A DNA stretch of 64,000 nt, taken from contig NZ_CP113264.1 of NCBI RefSeq assembly GCF_026642255.1, forward strand, positions 1,302,001 to 1,366,000. The letters are read 5' to 3'. The stretch comes from Streptomonospora nanhaiensis (lineage in GTDB: Bacteria; Actinomycetota; Actinomycetes; Streptosporangiales; Streptosporangiaceae). This document shows, piece after piece, positions 17,923 to 27,078 of the stretch. A program made the position numbers and the translations under genes. The notes beneath the pieces were generated by a model, which saw only the letters and a program-made list of their open reading frames with translations, made no database searches and had not been told where the DNA came from. Numbering within the stretch: the stretch's first letter is position 1; each line of letters opens with the position of its first letter.

Positions 17923-19347
17923 ATGTCCACGCACCCGTTCTGGCTGGCCGGCACCGCCGCGACCGGCGACACCGAGATCCCTGTCGTCAACCCCTACACC
18001 GGCGAGTCCGTCGGCGCGGTCGCCGTGCCGACCGCCGAGCAGATCGAGCAGGCCGTCTCCGCGGCCCACGCCGTCGCCGCCGAGGCCGCCGCCCTGCCCG
18101 CGCACGTACGGGCCGACGCCCTCGTCCACATCTCCCGGCGCATCGGCGAGCGGTCCGAGGAGATCGCCCGGACGATCACCGCGGAGAGCGGCAAGCCCCT
18201 CAAGTGGTCCCGCGCCGAGGCGGGCCGCGCCGTCTCCGTGTTCCGCTGGGCGGCGGAGGAGGCCCGGCGCGACAGCGGCGAGCTCCAGCGGCTGGACACC
18301 GACCCGGGCGGCGTCGGCCGGATGGCCGTGGTCCGCCGCGTCCCCAAGGGGCCGGTCCTGGGCATCTCGCCGTTCAACTTCCCGCTCAACCTGGTCGCCC
18401 ACAAGGTCGCCCCGGCCCTCGCCGTCGGCGCGCCCGTCGTCCTCAAGCCCGCGCCGGCCACCCCGATGACGGCCCTGATCCTGGGCGAGATCGTCGCGGA
18501 GACCGAGCTGCCCGGCGGCATGCTCTCCGTGCTTCCCATGCCCAACGACCGCGCGGCGTCGCTGATCACCGACGAGCGCCTCCCCGTCATCTCCTTCACC
18601 GGCGGGGCCTTCGGCTGGGAGCTTCCCCGGCTCGCGCCGCGCAAGCACGTCACCCTGGAGCTGGGCGGGAACGCCGCCGCCGTGGTCCTCGCCGACGCGG
18701 ACCTGGACTGGGCGGCGCAGCGGGTCGCGCTGTTCGGCAACAACCAGGCCGGGCAGGTGTGCATCGGCGTGCAGCGCGTGATCGTCGAGGACTCCGTCCA
18801 CGACGAGTTCGTGGCGCGGCTGGTGGAGCGCGTGGAGGCCCTCGGCGTCGGGGACCCCTCCGACCCCGCCACCGACGTGGGCCCGCTCGTGAACGAGGCG
18901 TCCGCCGAGCGCGTGGCCGCCTGGATCGACGAGGCCGTCGCCGACGGCGCCGAACTGCTCACCGGCGGCACCCGTGACGGGGTGACGGTCGCGCCGACGG
19001 TGCTCGCGAACGCGCCCGCCGACGCGAAGGTCGTGCGCCAGGAGGTGTTCGGACCGGTGCTGGTCGTCCAGCGGGTGGCCGACACCGACGCCGCGTTCGC
19101 GGCGGTCAACGAGAGCGACTTCGGCCTCCAGGCCGGGGTGTTCACCCGCGACCTGCCCACCGCGTTCCGTGCGCACCGGGAACTGGAGGTCGGCGGCGTG
19201 GTGATCGGCGACGTCCCCACCTTCCGCGCCGACCAGATGCCCTACGGCGGTGTCAAGCAGTCGGGCGTGGGCAAGGAGGGCGTGCGCGCCGCCATGACGG
19301 ACCTGACCTACGAGCGGGTCCTGGTGCTCACCGGCATCGACCTGTAG
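17923..19347 (+). CDS. NAD(P)-dependent aldehyde dehydrogenase family protein
   Basis: A 474-residue ALDH-superfamily enzyme that oxidises an aldehyde to the acid. The Rossmann part includes GISPFNFPLNLVAHKVAPAL and the phosphate-binding ISFTGGAF. The general base Glu is in TLELGGNAA, and the catalytic Cys is in GQVCIGVQR (about residue 280). The EVFGPVL and YGGVKQSG motifs are present. ATG 17923 begins at the usual N-terminus. The substrate is unknown; similar proteins are annotated as succinate-semialdehyde, glyceraldehyde-3-phosphate or lactaldehyde dehydrogenases. A role in the distant davAB pathway would be speculation. It is followed by two strong hairpins. Confidence 0.9.
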   Translation: MSTHPFWLAGTAATGDTEIPVVNPYTGESVGAVAVPTAEQIEQAVSAAHAVAAEAAALPAHVRADALVHISRRIGERSEEIARTITAESGKPLKWSRAEAGRAVSVFRWAAEEARRDSGELQRLDTDPGGVGRMAVVRRVPKGPVLGISPFNFPLNLVAHKVAPALAVGAPVVLKPAPATPMTALILGEIVAETELPGGMLSVLPMPNDRAASLITDERLPVISFTGGAFGWELPRLAPRKHVTLELGGNAAAVVLADADLDWAAQRVALFGNNQAGQVCIGVQRVIVEDSVHDEFVARLVERVEALGVGDPSDPATDVGPLVNEASAERVAAWIDEAVADGAELLTGGTRDGVTVAPTVLANAPADAKVVRQEVFGPVLVVQRVADTDAAFAAVNESDFGLQAGVFTRDLPTAFRAHRELEVGGVVIGDVPTFRADQMPYGGVKQSGVGKEGVRAAMTDLTYERVLVLTGIDL

Positions 19348-19352
19348 CGGGG

Positions 19353-19381
19353 CCGGGCGCCGCCCCGTCGGCGGCGCCCGG
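19353..19381. terminator. Terminator hairpin after aldehyde dehydrogenase gene
   Basis: CCGGGCGCCGCC (19353-19364) pairs perfectly over 12 bp with 19370-19381 around the five-base loop CCGTC. It starts five bases after the stop. Confidence 0.75.
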
Positions 19382-19420
19382 TCGCGGACCCCTCCCGTGC
19401 GCCCGCCGGAGCGGCGGCCA

Positions 19421-19450
19421 CCGCCTCCCCGGCCCGGGCCGGGGAGGCGG
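19421..19450. terminator. 30-base perfect palindrome, second terminator-like element
   Basis: CCGCCTCCCCGGCCC followed directly by its exact reverse complement (15-bp arms, no spacer). It lies between the convergent aldehyde dehydrogenase and protease genes and probably acts in both directions. Confidence 0.6.
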
Positions 19451-19600
19451 CCGTCGGGCCGCCTCCCACCGCGCCGACCGCGCCCGGACGGCCGAACCCG
19501 GGCCGACCTTCGCCGCTCGTCCCGCGAGAGAGGACCCGGCGACCGCTCGCGGCGATCGGCGCAGGCGCCGAGCCGACCGCAAGCGCCCGCGGACCACGTC

Positions 19601-20659
19601 CTAGAGCCCCGCGGCGTGGTCGTACAGCTTGCGCGCCTCCGCGCCCAGCCGGGGGCCGTACTGGGTGGAGCGGTCGTCGGCGTACTTGAAGCTGACCACC
19701 GAGGAGATCGTGCCCCGTCCGGTCGAGGTGTCGAAGCCCGTGAACCAGGGCCCGCCGCTGGACCCCTGCGTCATGCTGCACCGCACGCCGTTGGCGGTGG
19801 TGCCGCCCGTGTCCGGCCTGGTGCGGCCCGAGCAGTAGTGCAGGTCCTGGCCGTCGAAGGGCGAGGCCGAGGGGTATCCGAACGTGTACACCTGCACGCC
19901 GTCGCGGACCTTGTCCGCGGTCCAGGAGCCGAACGAGATCCGCTGGGACCCGACCTCGTCCTGGACGGCGGTCCCGCCGCTCTTGTTCAGCACCACCATG
20001 GCGAAGTCGTAGCTGTCGTCGGCCTCGCGCGACCACTGCGGGGCGACGAGCATGTCGCGGGCGGTGAACCTGCCGTACGGGTCCTTCCCGGCGTCGTGGC
20101 CCGGCACGAAGGTCCAGTTGCGCGCCCACGACCCCTTGCCGTCCTTGGCGCAGTGGCCCGCGGTGACCACGGTGCTCTTGTTGGCGGAGTCCACGACCGA
20201 GGCCGAACAGGTGAAGTCGCGGCCGTCCATGGTCAGGTAGACCTTGCCGGTGGTCTTCGTGACCAGGCCGCCGGCGGTCCAGCGCTCACCCCGGCTGTCG
20301 GCGCGCGGGGACGCCTGGTGGTCGACGCCGTCCGGAGCGGGGTGCGCCGCGGGCGGCAGGAGGGCTCCCTCCAGCATGCTGGTGATGGGCTGGGCCGCGG
20401 CCATCCGCTCGGCGGTCCAGTAGTCCAGCACGGCCCGGTGCTGGGTGCTCGTGACGGCCGCCGTCTGGTGGGAGATCCCGTCCACGCGCGTCGTCGCCTC
20501 ACCACTGGCGCGGGCGGGCGCGGCGTGCTGCGGCGTCCCGGCGGCCCGGGTGGCGGCGGAGGCCGGTGCGGGGAGTCTCTCGACGAGGGCCAGTCCTCCC
20601 AGGGCGACCGCGACGGCGGCCAGGGGGGCGAGGATCTTGTGTGAGGTGGACGAGGTCAT
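19601..20659 (-). CDS. Secreted trypsin-like / V8-like serine protease
   Basis: A 352-residue exported serine endopeptidase. A Sec signal peptide (hydrophobic core LAPLAAVAVALGGLALV, cleavage likely after APASA near residue 35) is followed by a pro-region to about residue 125. The chymotrypsin-fold domain has the triad His169 (TAGHC), Asp218 (SYDFAMV) and Ser301 (QGSSGGPW). Cys151/Cys170 and Cys276/Cys294 are placed for disulfides. ATG 20659 is chosen over an in-frame TTG eleven codons upstream because the signal peptide starts there. Substrate preference is unknown; V8-like members often cut after Glu. Confidence 0.9.
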   Translation of the reverse strand: MTSSTSHKILAPLAAVAVALGGLALVERLPAPASAATRAAGTPQHAAPARASGEATTRVDGISHQTAAVTSTQHRAVLDYWTAERMAAAQPITSMLEGALLPPAAHPAPDGVDHQASPRADSRGERWTAGGLVTKTTGKVYLTMDGRDFTCSASVVDSANKSTVVTAGHCAKDGKGSWARNWTFVPGHDAGKDPYGRFTARDMLVAPQWSREADDSYDFAMVVLNKSGGTAVQDEVGSQRISFGSWTADKVRDGVQVYTFGYPSASPFDGQDLHYCSGRTRPDTGGTTANGVRCSMTQGSSGGPWFTGFDTSTGRGTISSVVSFKYADDRSTQYGPRLGAEARKLYDHAAGL

Positions 20660-20821
20660 GCCCACGATCTTTGCACACTTTGGGTAACTCAACGGCTACT
20701 TTGAGTTTGTGTCTCGGGGGGTGGGGAAGTGCGGTCGGCCGCCTCCGGCGCGGGGGCCGTGCCGGAGGCGGCCCGGGGGCGCCCGGTCGGCGCAGCGGGG
20801 GCGGTGCCGACCGGGCGCCGG

Positions 20822-22495
20822 TCAGGCGAGCGGCACCGTGACCCGTGTGGGGGCGTCCTCGGGGGAGGTCACGTCCACCCGGTCCCCGAGGGCGCTCTCG
20901 CTCGTGTAGCGGGCGTCCCGGCTGTCGACCACGACCGCCAGCCGGTGCCCGGCCGGGACGTCCCAGACGACCGGTTCCAGCTCGGCGGTGACCGTCACCG
21001 GCTCGCCCGGGACGGCGCCGCGCAGGGTGTGGGGGGTGTGGGAGATCAGCGAACCGGCCCCGTTGCCGTCGACGGCGTAGAGGTGGAGGAAGACCGACTG
21101 GTCCTCCGCGGTCGGGGTGAACGTGAACGTCGCCTCGGGGGTGCCCGCCACGCGCACCCCGTCCGGGTAGGCGGGGCTGGTCCACACGGCCGCGCGGTAG
21201 CGGTCCACCGTCGGCAGCAGGACCCCGGTCGGGATGTCGAAGAACTGCTGGAGCGCGCCGGAGAGCAGGACGGTGCCGCTCTCCGCCGGTGTGCCGATCC
21301 CGGTCCGGAAGCGGTAGTCCCACCCCGTGGCCGGCTCCGTCCCCATGGCGCCGCTGCTCTGCCAGCGGAACCAGTCGCCGCTCGGCTCGGCCAGGTAGTA
21401 CTCGTCGGAGCCGCCGGTCACCGAGGGCCAGTCGGGGTGGGAGGTCCACCCGCCGCTCCCGTTGTTGGGCCTGACGTGCACGGGGCCGTCGGCGTCCACC
21501 TCGTTCTCCTGTCCCCGGAGGTGGTGGTCGAACCAGTCGCCGAGGGACTCCCACACCTCGTCGGGCAGGCCGAGCGCCCCGAACGCCTCCTGCGTGGCGT
21601 GGTCGCCGGGGGCGAGCATCAGGCGCTTGGGGCCCTCCAGCTCCTCGTAGAAGTCGGTGACGTGGCCGACGGGGAAGATGCCGTCGTTCCAGGCGTGCGC
21701 CATCATCACGGCCGTGCCGTTGGCGTTGAGCGCGTCGACCTTGGTGGCGGCGGAGCGGTCCGGGGCCAGGTCGAGGGCGGGTCGGATGTTGCCGCGCCTG
21801 TACTCCTCCTCCATCTCCGACAGGTCCTCGCCGGGGCGGCCCGTGAGGTTGCCCGCCAGCAGGAGCAGCTCGGCCGCCTGCCTGTTGACGGTCTCGTCGG
21901 GGTACAGGGAGGCGGCCAGGTCGGCCCATCCGCTCAGGGACGCCACGGCCCTGACCCGGTCGTCCTCGGCGGCGGTCAGCAGGCTGATGCCGCCCCCGTA
22001 GGAGATCCCGGCCATGCCGATGCGGTCGGGGTCGGCCTCGGTGTTCTCCAGGGCCCAGTCGATGACGGCGCCGGCGTCGGCGCGGTCGTCGGGGCCGGCG
22101 ACCTCGATCTCCCCTCCGGAGTCCAGGAAGCCGCGCGAGGTGTAGGCGACGACCTGGTAGCCGGACTCCATGGCGAGCCTGGCCGCCGCCCCGACGTAGA
22201 TGATCTGGGGCGTCCCCCAGGCGGAGGGCATCACGAGGAGGGGGTGGGGGCCCTCGACACCGGTCGGTGTGATGACCTTCGCGCTCAGCTCGGTGCCGTC
22301 GTGGCTGACGATCGTCTCGTAGGAGACGGAGGCGCCCACGGCGGCGGAGGCGGGCGCGGGGTGGAGGACGGCGGCGGCGAGGACCGCCGCGATCGCGCAG
22401 GACAGCAGGCGGGCGGGTCCTCGCGCGGCGGTCGGGGCCGGGGGGCCTCCGTCCTCCGGCGGTGCGGGACGGGGGGCGCTTCTCACAGGGCGCAT
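20822..22495 (-). CDS. Secreted S15-type peptidase / CocE-NonD family alpha/beta hydrolase
   Basis: A 557-residue exported hydrolase. An N-terminal signal (hydrophobic LLSCAIAAVLAAAVL, cleavage near HPAPASA at residue 51) precedes an alpha/beta-hydrolase core with nucleophile Ser165 (GISYGGG) and an HxWNDGIFP-like stretch, then a beta-rich C-terminal X-Pro-DAP-type domain. Candidate substrates are proline-containing peptides or acyl esters. ATG 22495 has GAGG ten bases upstream; longer in-frame starts up to 22609 would bury the signal peptide behind a proline-rich stretch. A sequence matching 14 of 19 positions of the DtxR/IdeR iron box lies about 140 bases upstream, so iron control is possible. 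Confidence 0.88.
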   Translation of the reverse strand: MRPVRSAPRPAPPEDGGPPAPTAARGPARLLSCAIAAVLAAAVLHPAPASAAVGASVSYETIVSHDGTELSAKVITPTGVEGPHPLLVMPSAWGTPQIIYVGAAARLAMESGYQVVAYTSRGFLDSGGEIEVAGPDDRADAGAVIDWALENTEADPDRIGMAGISYGGGISLLTAAEDDRVRAVASLSGWADLAASLYPDETVNRQAAELLLLAGNLTGRPGEDLSEMEEEYRRGNIRPALDLAPDRSAATKVDALNANGTAVMMAHAWNDGIFPVGHVTDFYEELEGPKRLMLAPGDHATQEAFGALGLPDEVWESLGDWFDHHLRGQENEVDADGPVHVRPNNGSGGWTSHPDWPSVTGGSDEYYLAEPSGDWFRWQSSGAMGTEPATGWDYRFRTGIGTPAESGTVLLSGALQQFFDIPTGVLLPTVDRYRAAVWTSPAYPDGVRVAGTPEATFTFTPTAEDQSVFLHLYAVDGNGAGSLISHTPHTLRGAVPGEPVTVTAELEPVVWDVPAGHRLAVVVDSRDARYTSESALGDRVDVTSPEDAPTRVTVPLA

Positions 22496-22609
22496 GGGGG
22501 GACCTCGGGGGTGAGGGGGACGGGGGAGGGCCGATGGGTCCTCGCGCCGTGTCGCCATCGGGAGGCCGGTGTCCGCGGGCGCCGAGGGGGTGATCGGCGC
22601 CTCACGCAA

Positions 22610-22631
22610 CCGTGAGGTAACTTACTCACGG
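22610..22631. promoter_or_regulatory. Inverted repeat upstream of S15 hydrolase
   Basis: CCGTGAG and CTCACGG (7-bp perfect arms) flank GTAACTTA. It lies directly next to the candidate iron box, in the promoter region shared by the divergent S15 hydrolase and dxr genes. Confidence 0.4.
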
Positions 22632-22632
22632 G

Positions 22633-22651
22633 TTAAGTTAGGCCAACCCGC
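22633..22651. promoter_or_regulatory. Candidate DtxR/IdeR/DmdR iron box
   Basis: TTAAGTTAGGCCAACCCGC matches the established consensus TTAGGTTAGSCTAACCTAA at 14 of 19 positions, including the whole GTTAGGC core. It lies about 140 bases upstream of the S15 hydrolase and about 95 bases upstream of dxr. Confidence 0.5.
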
Positions 22652-22746
22652 ACGCGTTGTAAAGACCCGGTGACTCCGGGGTCCGCCGGGCGGCGCCCGC
22701 GCGGCCCGTCCGGGGTTGTCCACAGGCACCTCCGGAGGCCCGCCCG

Positions 22747-24012
22747 GTGCGGGACAATGGAGCCGTGCGAGAAGAACAGCAGCGAACAGTAGTGATCCTC
22801 GGCTCCACGGGCTCGATCGGGACCCAGGCCGTGGACATCGTCCAGCGCAACCCCGACCGCTTCCGCGTGGTGGGCCTGGCCGCGGGCGGCGGAAGGGCCG
22901 ACCTGCTCGCCAAGCAGGCGGCCGAGCTCGACGTGCCGCTGGTCGCGGTCGCCGACCCCGGGCGGGCCACCGACCTCTCGCGCTCCCTCGCCGAGCACGG
23001 CAGCCGGGCCGCCGTCCTGGTCGGCGCCGAGGGCGTGGCGGAGCTCGCCGGGAGCCCCTGCGACGTCGTGCTCAACGGCATCACGGGCGCCCTGGGCCTG
23101 GAGTCCACCCTGGCCGCGCTGCGCGCGGGCACCACCCTCGCCCTGGCCAACAAGGAGTCCCTCATCATCGGCGGGCCGCTGGTGCGCGACCTCGCCAGGC
23201 CCGGCCAGATCGTCCCGGTCGACTCCGAGCACTTCGCCATCGCCCAGTGCTTCCCGTACCTGCCCGAGGGGCAGCTCGCCAGTCCGGCGCAGGGCCACGT
23301 GCACGCCCGCCGCGACGAGGTCAGCCGCCTGGTCGTCACCGCGAGCGGGGGCCCGTTCCGGGGCCGCGACCGCGACGGGCTGGCCGGCGTCACACCGGCC
23401 GAGGCGCTCGACCACCCCACCTGGAGCATGGGGCCGGTCATCACCGTCAACTCCGCCACCCTGGTCAACAAGGGGCTGGAGGTCATCGAGGCCAGCCTGC
23501 TGTTCGACATGCCCTTCGACAGGATCGACGTCGTCGTCCACCCGCAGTCGATCGTCCACTCGATGGTCGAGTACGTCGACGGCTCCACCATCGCCAAGGC
23601 GAGCCCGCCCAGCATGATGATCCCCATCGCCTACGGGCTCGGCGCGCCCGACCGGGTCCCGGGCGCCGCCCCCGGCATGGACTGGACCCGGGCCCAGACC
23701 TGGACCTTCGAGCCGCTGGACCACGAGGCCTTCCCCGCCGTCAGGCTCGCCTGCGAGGTCGGCGCCGCGGGAGGCACCGCCCCCGCGGTGTACAACGCCG
23801 CCAACGAGGAGGCCGTCGACGCCTTCCTCCGCGGAAACCTCGCGTTCCCGTCCATCATGGACACCGTCTCCCGGGTAGTCTCGGAGCACCGGCGAACGGA
23901 CCGCCCCGGGGGAGCGTCGCACCAGAGCGTGGGACTGAGCCTGGACGACGTGTACGCCGCCGACGCCTGGGCCCGCACACGTGCGCGCGAGCTTCTCGCG
24001 CGCCAGGCCTGA
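22747..24012 (+). CDS. dxr: 1-deoxy-D-xylulose 5-phosphate reductoisomerase
   Basis: The second enzyme of the MEP isoprenoid pathway: NADPH-dependent conversion of DXP to MEP, cytoplasmic. It has 421 residues. The NADPH motif ILGSTGSIG is near residue 17, LANKESLIIGG and the metal/substrate motif VPVDSEHFAI follow, and TASGGPFRG and NAANEEAVDAF are typical. Two in-frame GTG starts compete. GTG 22747 has GGAGG eight bases upstream, whereas GTG 22765 has GGAG only two bases upstream, so 22747 is preferred. It is followed by the site-2 protease after 21 bases, so the pair is probably one unit. Confidence 0.95.
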   Translation: MRDNGAVREEQQRTVVILGSTGSIGTQAVDIVQRNPDRFRVVGLAAGGGRADLLAKQAAELDVPLVAVADPGRATDLSRSLAEHGSRAAVLVGAEGVAELAGSPCDVVLNGITGALGLESTLAALRAGTTLALANKESLIIGGPLVRDLARPGQIVPVDSEHFAIAQCFPYLPEGQLASPAQGHVHARRDEVSRLVVTASGGPFRGRDRDGLAGVTPAEALDHPTWSMGPVITVNSATLVNKGLEVIEASLLFDMPFDRIDVVVHPQSIVHSMVEYVDGSTIAKASPPSMMIPIAYGLGAPDRVPGAAPGMDWTRAQTWTFEPLDHEAFPAVRLACEVGAAGGTAPAVYNAANEEAVDAFLRGNLAFPSIMDTVSRVVSEHRRTDRPGGASHQSVGLSLDDVYAADAWARTRARELLARQA

Positions 24013-24033
24013 CACCGCCTAGAGGAGAGTTGC

Positions 24034-25389
24034 ATGGTCGCCCTGATGACCGTGGTCGGGATCGTCCTGTTCGTCTTCGGGCTGTTGTTCTCGATCGCCT
24101 GGCACGAGCTGGGCCACCTCTCCACCGCCAAGATGTTCGGGATCAAGTGCACCGAGTACATGGTGGGCTTCGGCAGGACCCTGTGGTCCTTCCGGCGGGG
24201 CGACACCGAGTACGGGATCAAGGCGGTGCCGCTGGGCGGCTTCGTGCGCATGGTCGGCATGCTCCCGCCGTCGCGCCGGAGCGCTGACGGCGGCTCGCGC
24301 AAGCTGTCCCGCTGGCGCGCCATGGCCGAGGACGCCCGTGAGGCCTCCTACGTCGAACTCTCCCCGCAGGACCAGGACCGGCAGTTCTACCAGCGGGCGC
24401 CGTGGAAGCGGCTCATCGTGATGTTCGCCGGCCCCGGCATGAACGTGGTCCTCGCCGCGATCCTGCTCGCGGTCCTGTTCATGGGCATCGGCGTCCCGAG
24501 GAGCACCACCGAGATCGGGCTCGTCAACGAGTGCATGGTCCCGGTCGGCAGCTCCGTCACCGACTGCACCGACGTGCCGCCCACCCCGGCGGCCGAGGCC
24601 GGGATGCTGCCCGGCGACGTCATCGTCTCCGTCGGGGGCGAGTCCACCCCGGACTGGAACACCGCCAACCGGCAGATCCGCGAGTCCCTCGGCAGCACCG
24701 AGGTCGTGGTCGAGCGCGACGGCGAGCGCGTCCCGCTCGACGTCGACGTCGTCGAGAACGAGCTCCCGGCCCGCGACGCCGAGGGCGAGATCCTCTACGA
24801 GACCGACGCCGACGGCGAGCCCGTGTACGACGCGGACGGCTACCGGGTCTACCAGACCGAGACCGTGGGCTTCCTCGGCATCGTCTTCGCCCAGGAGCGC
24901 GCCCCGCTCACCGTCGGCGAGTCCGCCGCCGAGATGGGCACCATGATGGTCGGCGTGGGCGAGGCGCTCATCTCCCTGCCCAGCAAGGTCCCGGAGGTGT
25001 TCGCCGCCGCGTTCCTCGGGGAGGAGCGCAACCAGGACTCCCCGGTGGGCATCGTCGGCATCTCCCGCATCGGCGGCGAGATCATGGCCCAGGGCCTGCC
25101 CGTCGCGGACACCGCGGCGATCATGCTCCAGATCCTGGCCGGTGTGAACCTGTTCCTGTTCGCCTTCAACATGCTCCCGATCCTGCCGCTGGACGGCGGC
25201 CACATGGCCGGCGCCCTCTGGGAGTGGCTCAAGCGCGGCTGGGCCAAGCTGTTCCGACGACCCGAGCCCGCCCCGGTGGACGTGGCGATGCTGACACCGG
25301 TCGCCTACGTCGTGGTGGCGTGCTTCCTCGTGTTCAGCGTGGTCCTGCTCGTCGCCGACCTGTTCAACCCGGTCAGACTCTTCGGCTGA
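24034..25389 (+). CDS. rip1: Site-2 protease (M50, RseP/Rip1-like) with PDZ domain
   Basis: An intramembrane zinc metalloprotease that cleaves membrane-anchored substrates such as anti-sigma factors. It has 451 residues and about four membrane segments. The zinc motif HELGH is at 24-28 in the first helix, and the second motif NMLPILPLDGGH is at about 379-390. A periplasmic-side PDZ domain lies at about 170-260, with an unusual acidic stretch (DAEGEILYETDADG and following) inserted after it. AGAGGAG precedes the ATG. Position between dxr and ispG is conserved in actinobacteria, including M. tuberculosis Rv2869c. Confidence 0.94.
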   Translation: MVALMTVVGIVLFVFGLLFSIAWHELGHLSTAKMFGIKCTEYMVGFGRTLWSFRRGDTEYGIKAVPLGGFVRMVGMLPPSRRSADGGSRKLSRWRAMAEDAREASYVELSPQDQDRQFYQRAPWKRLIVMFAGPGMNVVLAAILLAVLFMGIGVPRSTTEIGLVNECMVPVGSSVTDCTDVPPTPAAEAGMLPGDVIVSVGGESTPDWNTANRQIRESLGSTEVVVERDGERVPLDVDVVENELPARDAEGEILYETDADGEPVYDADGYRVYQTETVGFLGIVFAQERAPLTVGESAAEMGTMMVGVGEALISLPSKVPEVFAAAFLGEERNQDSPVGIVGISRIGGEIMAQGLPVADTAAIMLQILAGVNLFLFAFNMLPILPLDGGHMAGALWEWLKRGWAKLFRRPEPAPVDVAMLTPVAYVVVACFLVFSVVLLVADLFNPVRLFG

Positions 25390-25704
25390 CGCACACCTGC
25401 GCGACGGCGGGCGGACGGCCGGCCGACACCGGCCGTCCACCCCGGTCGCGGGGCGGTTCCGGCGTGACGCCGACCACCCCCGGAGGCCGGTAATCTTCAG
25501 CTGGCGCACCGGTTCCGCGCTTCGCGAGGGGCGCCCTTCCACGGGCGGGTAACCTGGAGATCGCGATCCGGGAACGACGGTGCAGCGGAGGCAGCCGCGC
25601 GAGGTGACCCCGGACGCGGCGCCGCGCGCTCGCCGGACGCCCTTTCCCGATAACCGACGAATCAAGTGCCGCCCCCCTCCGGCGGCAGACGAGGTGAATC
25701 AAGC
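25390..25704. other. Intergenic region before ispG
   Basis: A 315-base gap holding a terminator hairpin (25413-25438) after the protease gene and, presumably, the ispG promoter. Near its 3' end GAGG (25691-25694) lies ten bases before the ispG GTG. No small gene is evident. Confidence 0.5.
25413..25438 (+). terminator. Terminator hairpin after rip1
   Basis: GGACGGCCGG (25413-25422) pairs perfectly with CCGGCCGTCC (25429-25438), loop CCGACA. Confidence 0.6.
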
Positions 25705-26862
25705 GTGACCGTCGATCTCGGTATTCCCGCCACCCCGCCGCGCCCGCTGGCGACCCGGCGCAAGACGCGGCAGATCATGGTCGGAAACGTCCCTGTCGGC
25801 GGGGACGCCCCGGTGTCCGTCCAGTCGATGACGACCACCCGTACCTCCGACATCAACGCGACGCTCCAGCAGATCGCGGAGCTCACCGCCTCCGGCTGCC
25901 AGATCGTCCGTGTGGCCGTGCCCACCAACGACGACGCCGACGCGCTCCCGATCATCGCGAAGAAGTCGCAGATCCCGGTGATCGCCGACATCCACTTCCA
26001 GCCCAAGTACGTGTTCCAGGCGATCGACGCCGGCTGCGCCGCCGTGCGCGTGAACCCGGGCAACATCAAGAAGTTCGACGACAAGGTCGCCGAGATCGCG
26101 CGGGCCGCCAACGAGGCGGGCACCCCGATCCGCATCGGCGTCAACGCCGGTTCGCTGGACAAGCGCCTGCTCCAGAAGTACGGCAAGGCCACCCCGGAGG
26201 CCCTCGTCGAGTCGGCGCTGTGGGAGTGCTCCCTCTTCGAGGAGCACGGCTTCCGCGACATCAAGATCTCGGTCAAGCACAACGACCCCGTGGTCATGGT
26301 CAACGCCTACCGCCAGCTGGCCTCCGCCTGCGACTACCCGCTGCACCTGGGCGTCACCGAGGCCGGCCCCGCGTTCCAGGGCACCATCAAGTCCGCGGTC
26401 GCCTTCGGGGCGCTGCTGTCCGAGGGCATCGGCGACACCATCCGCGTGTCCCTCTCCGCGCCTCCCGCCGAGGAGGTCAAGGTCGGCGCCCAGATCCTGG
26501 AGTCGCTGGGGCTGCGCGAGCGCGGCCTGGAGATCGTCTCCTGCCCGAGCTGCGGCCGGGCCCAGGTGGACGTCTACACGCTCGCGGAGGAGGTCACCGC
26601 CGGCCTGGAGGGCATGGAGGTGCCGCTGCGCGTGGCCGTCATGGGCTGCGTCGTCAACGGGCCCGGCGAGGCCCGCGAGGCCGACCTGGGCGTGGCCTCC
26701 GGCAACGGCAAGGGCCAGATCTTCGTCAAGGGCGAGGTCATCAAGACCGTGCCCGAGTCCCAGATCGTGGAGACCCTCATCGAGGAGGCCATGCGCATCG
26801 CCGAGGAGATGGGCGAGGCCGGGGCCGAGTCCGGCCGGCCGACCGTCGCCGTGGCGGGCTGA
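25705..26862 (+). CDS. ispG: 4-hydroxy-3-methylbut-2-enyl-diphosphate synthase
   Basis: The penultimate MEP-pathway step: reductive ring opening of MEcPP to HMBPP by a [4Fe-4S] enzyme, fed by ferredoxin or flavodoxin. The product has 385 residues, the standard bacterial length. The TIM-barrel part starts at about residue 20 ([21 protein letters not shown]). Cluster ligands are the two Cys of SCPSCGR and the Cys of [14 protein letters not shown] 25705 is chosen with GAGG ten bases upstream and the family N-terminus; an in-frame ATG at 25666 is less likely. It is followed by an 18-bp terminator hairpin. Confidence 0.96.
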   Translation: MTVDLGIPATPPRPLATRRKTRQIMVGNVPVGGDAPVSVQSMTTTRTSDINATLQQIAELTASGCQIVRVAVPTNDDADALPIIAKKSQIPVIADIHFQPKYVFQAIDAGCAAVRVNPGNIKKFDDKVAEIARAANEAGTPIRIGVNAGSLDKRLLQKYGKATPEALVESALWECSLFEEHGFRDIKISVKHNDPVVMVNAYRQLASACDYPLHLGVTEAGPAFQGTIKSAVAFGALLSEGIGDTIRVSLSAPPAEEVKVGAQILESLGLRERGLEIVSCPSCGRAQVDVYTLAEEVTAGLEGMEVPLRVAVMGCVVNGPGEAREADLGVASGNGKGQIFVKGEVIKTVPESQIVETLIEEAMRIAEEMGEAGAESGRPTVAVAG

Positions 26863-26878
26863 CCCGGATCTTCCGACG

Positions 26879-26916
26879 ACGGCCGCGCCGCACCCCAGGG
26901 GGTGCGGCGCGGCCGT
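26879..26916 (+). terminator. Terminator hairpin after ispG
   Basis: ACGGCCGCGCCGCACCCC (26879-26896) pairs perfectly over 18 bp with 26899-26916; only AG separates the arms. It is one of the strongest hairpins in the window. Confidence 0.85.
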
Positions 26917-27017
26917 TCGCGTGTCCGGAGCCGGGCGGCGGCACGCGGCGGGAGCCCCGTCGCGCCCCGTCGCGCGGAGTGCGCGCGTGTGCCATCGCTC
27001 ACACCCGCCCGCGTTTT

Positions 27018-27035
27018 CTTGCGCGGAAGCGCAAG
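27018..27035 (+). ncRNA. Hairpin with GNRA-type tetraloop in permease leader
   Basis: CTTGCGC-GGAA-GCGCAAG: a 7-bp stem closed by a GGAA (GNRA class) tetraloop. It may be part of a structured 5' leader; no known riboswitch consensus was recognised. Confidence 0.35.
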
Positions 27036-27078
27036 GATGCGCCGCTTCCCTGGGACAGACGCAACGAATGTGGGTCAT

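Noticed and set aside
17923..19347. Aldehyde dehydrogenase as the glutarate-semialdehyde step of the DavAB pathway
   Set aside because: It is 9 kb away, not co-directional in an operon with davAB, and its sequence does not point to that substrate.
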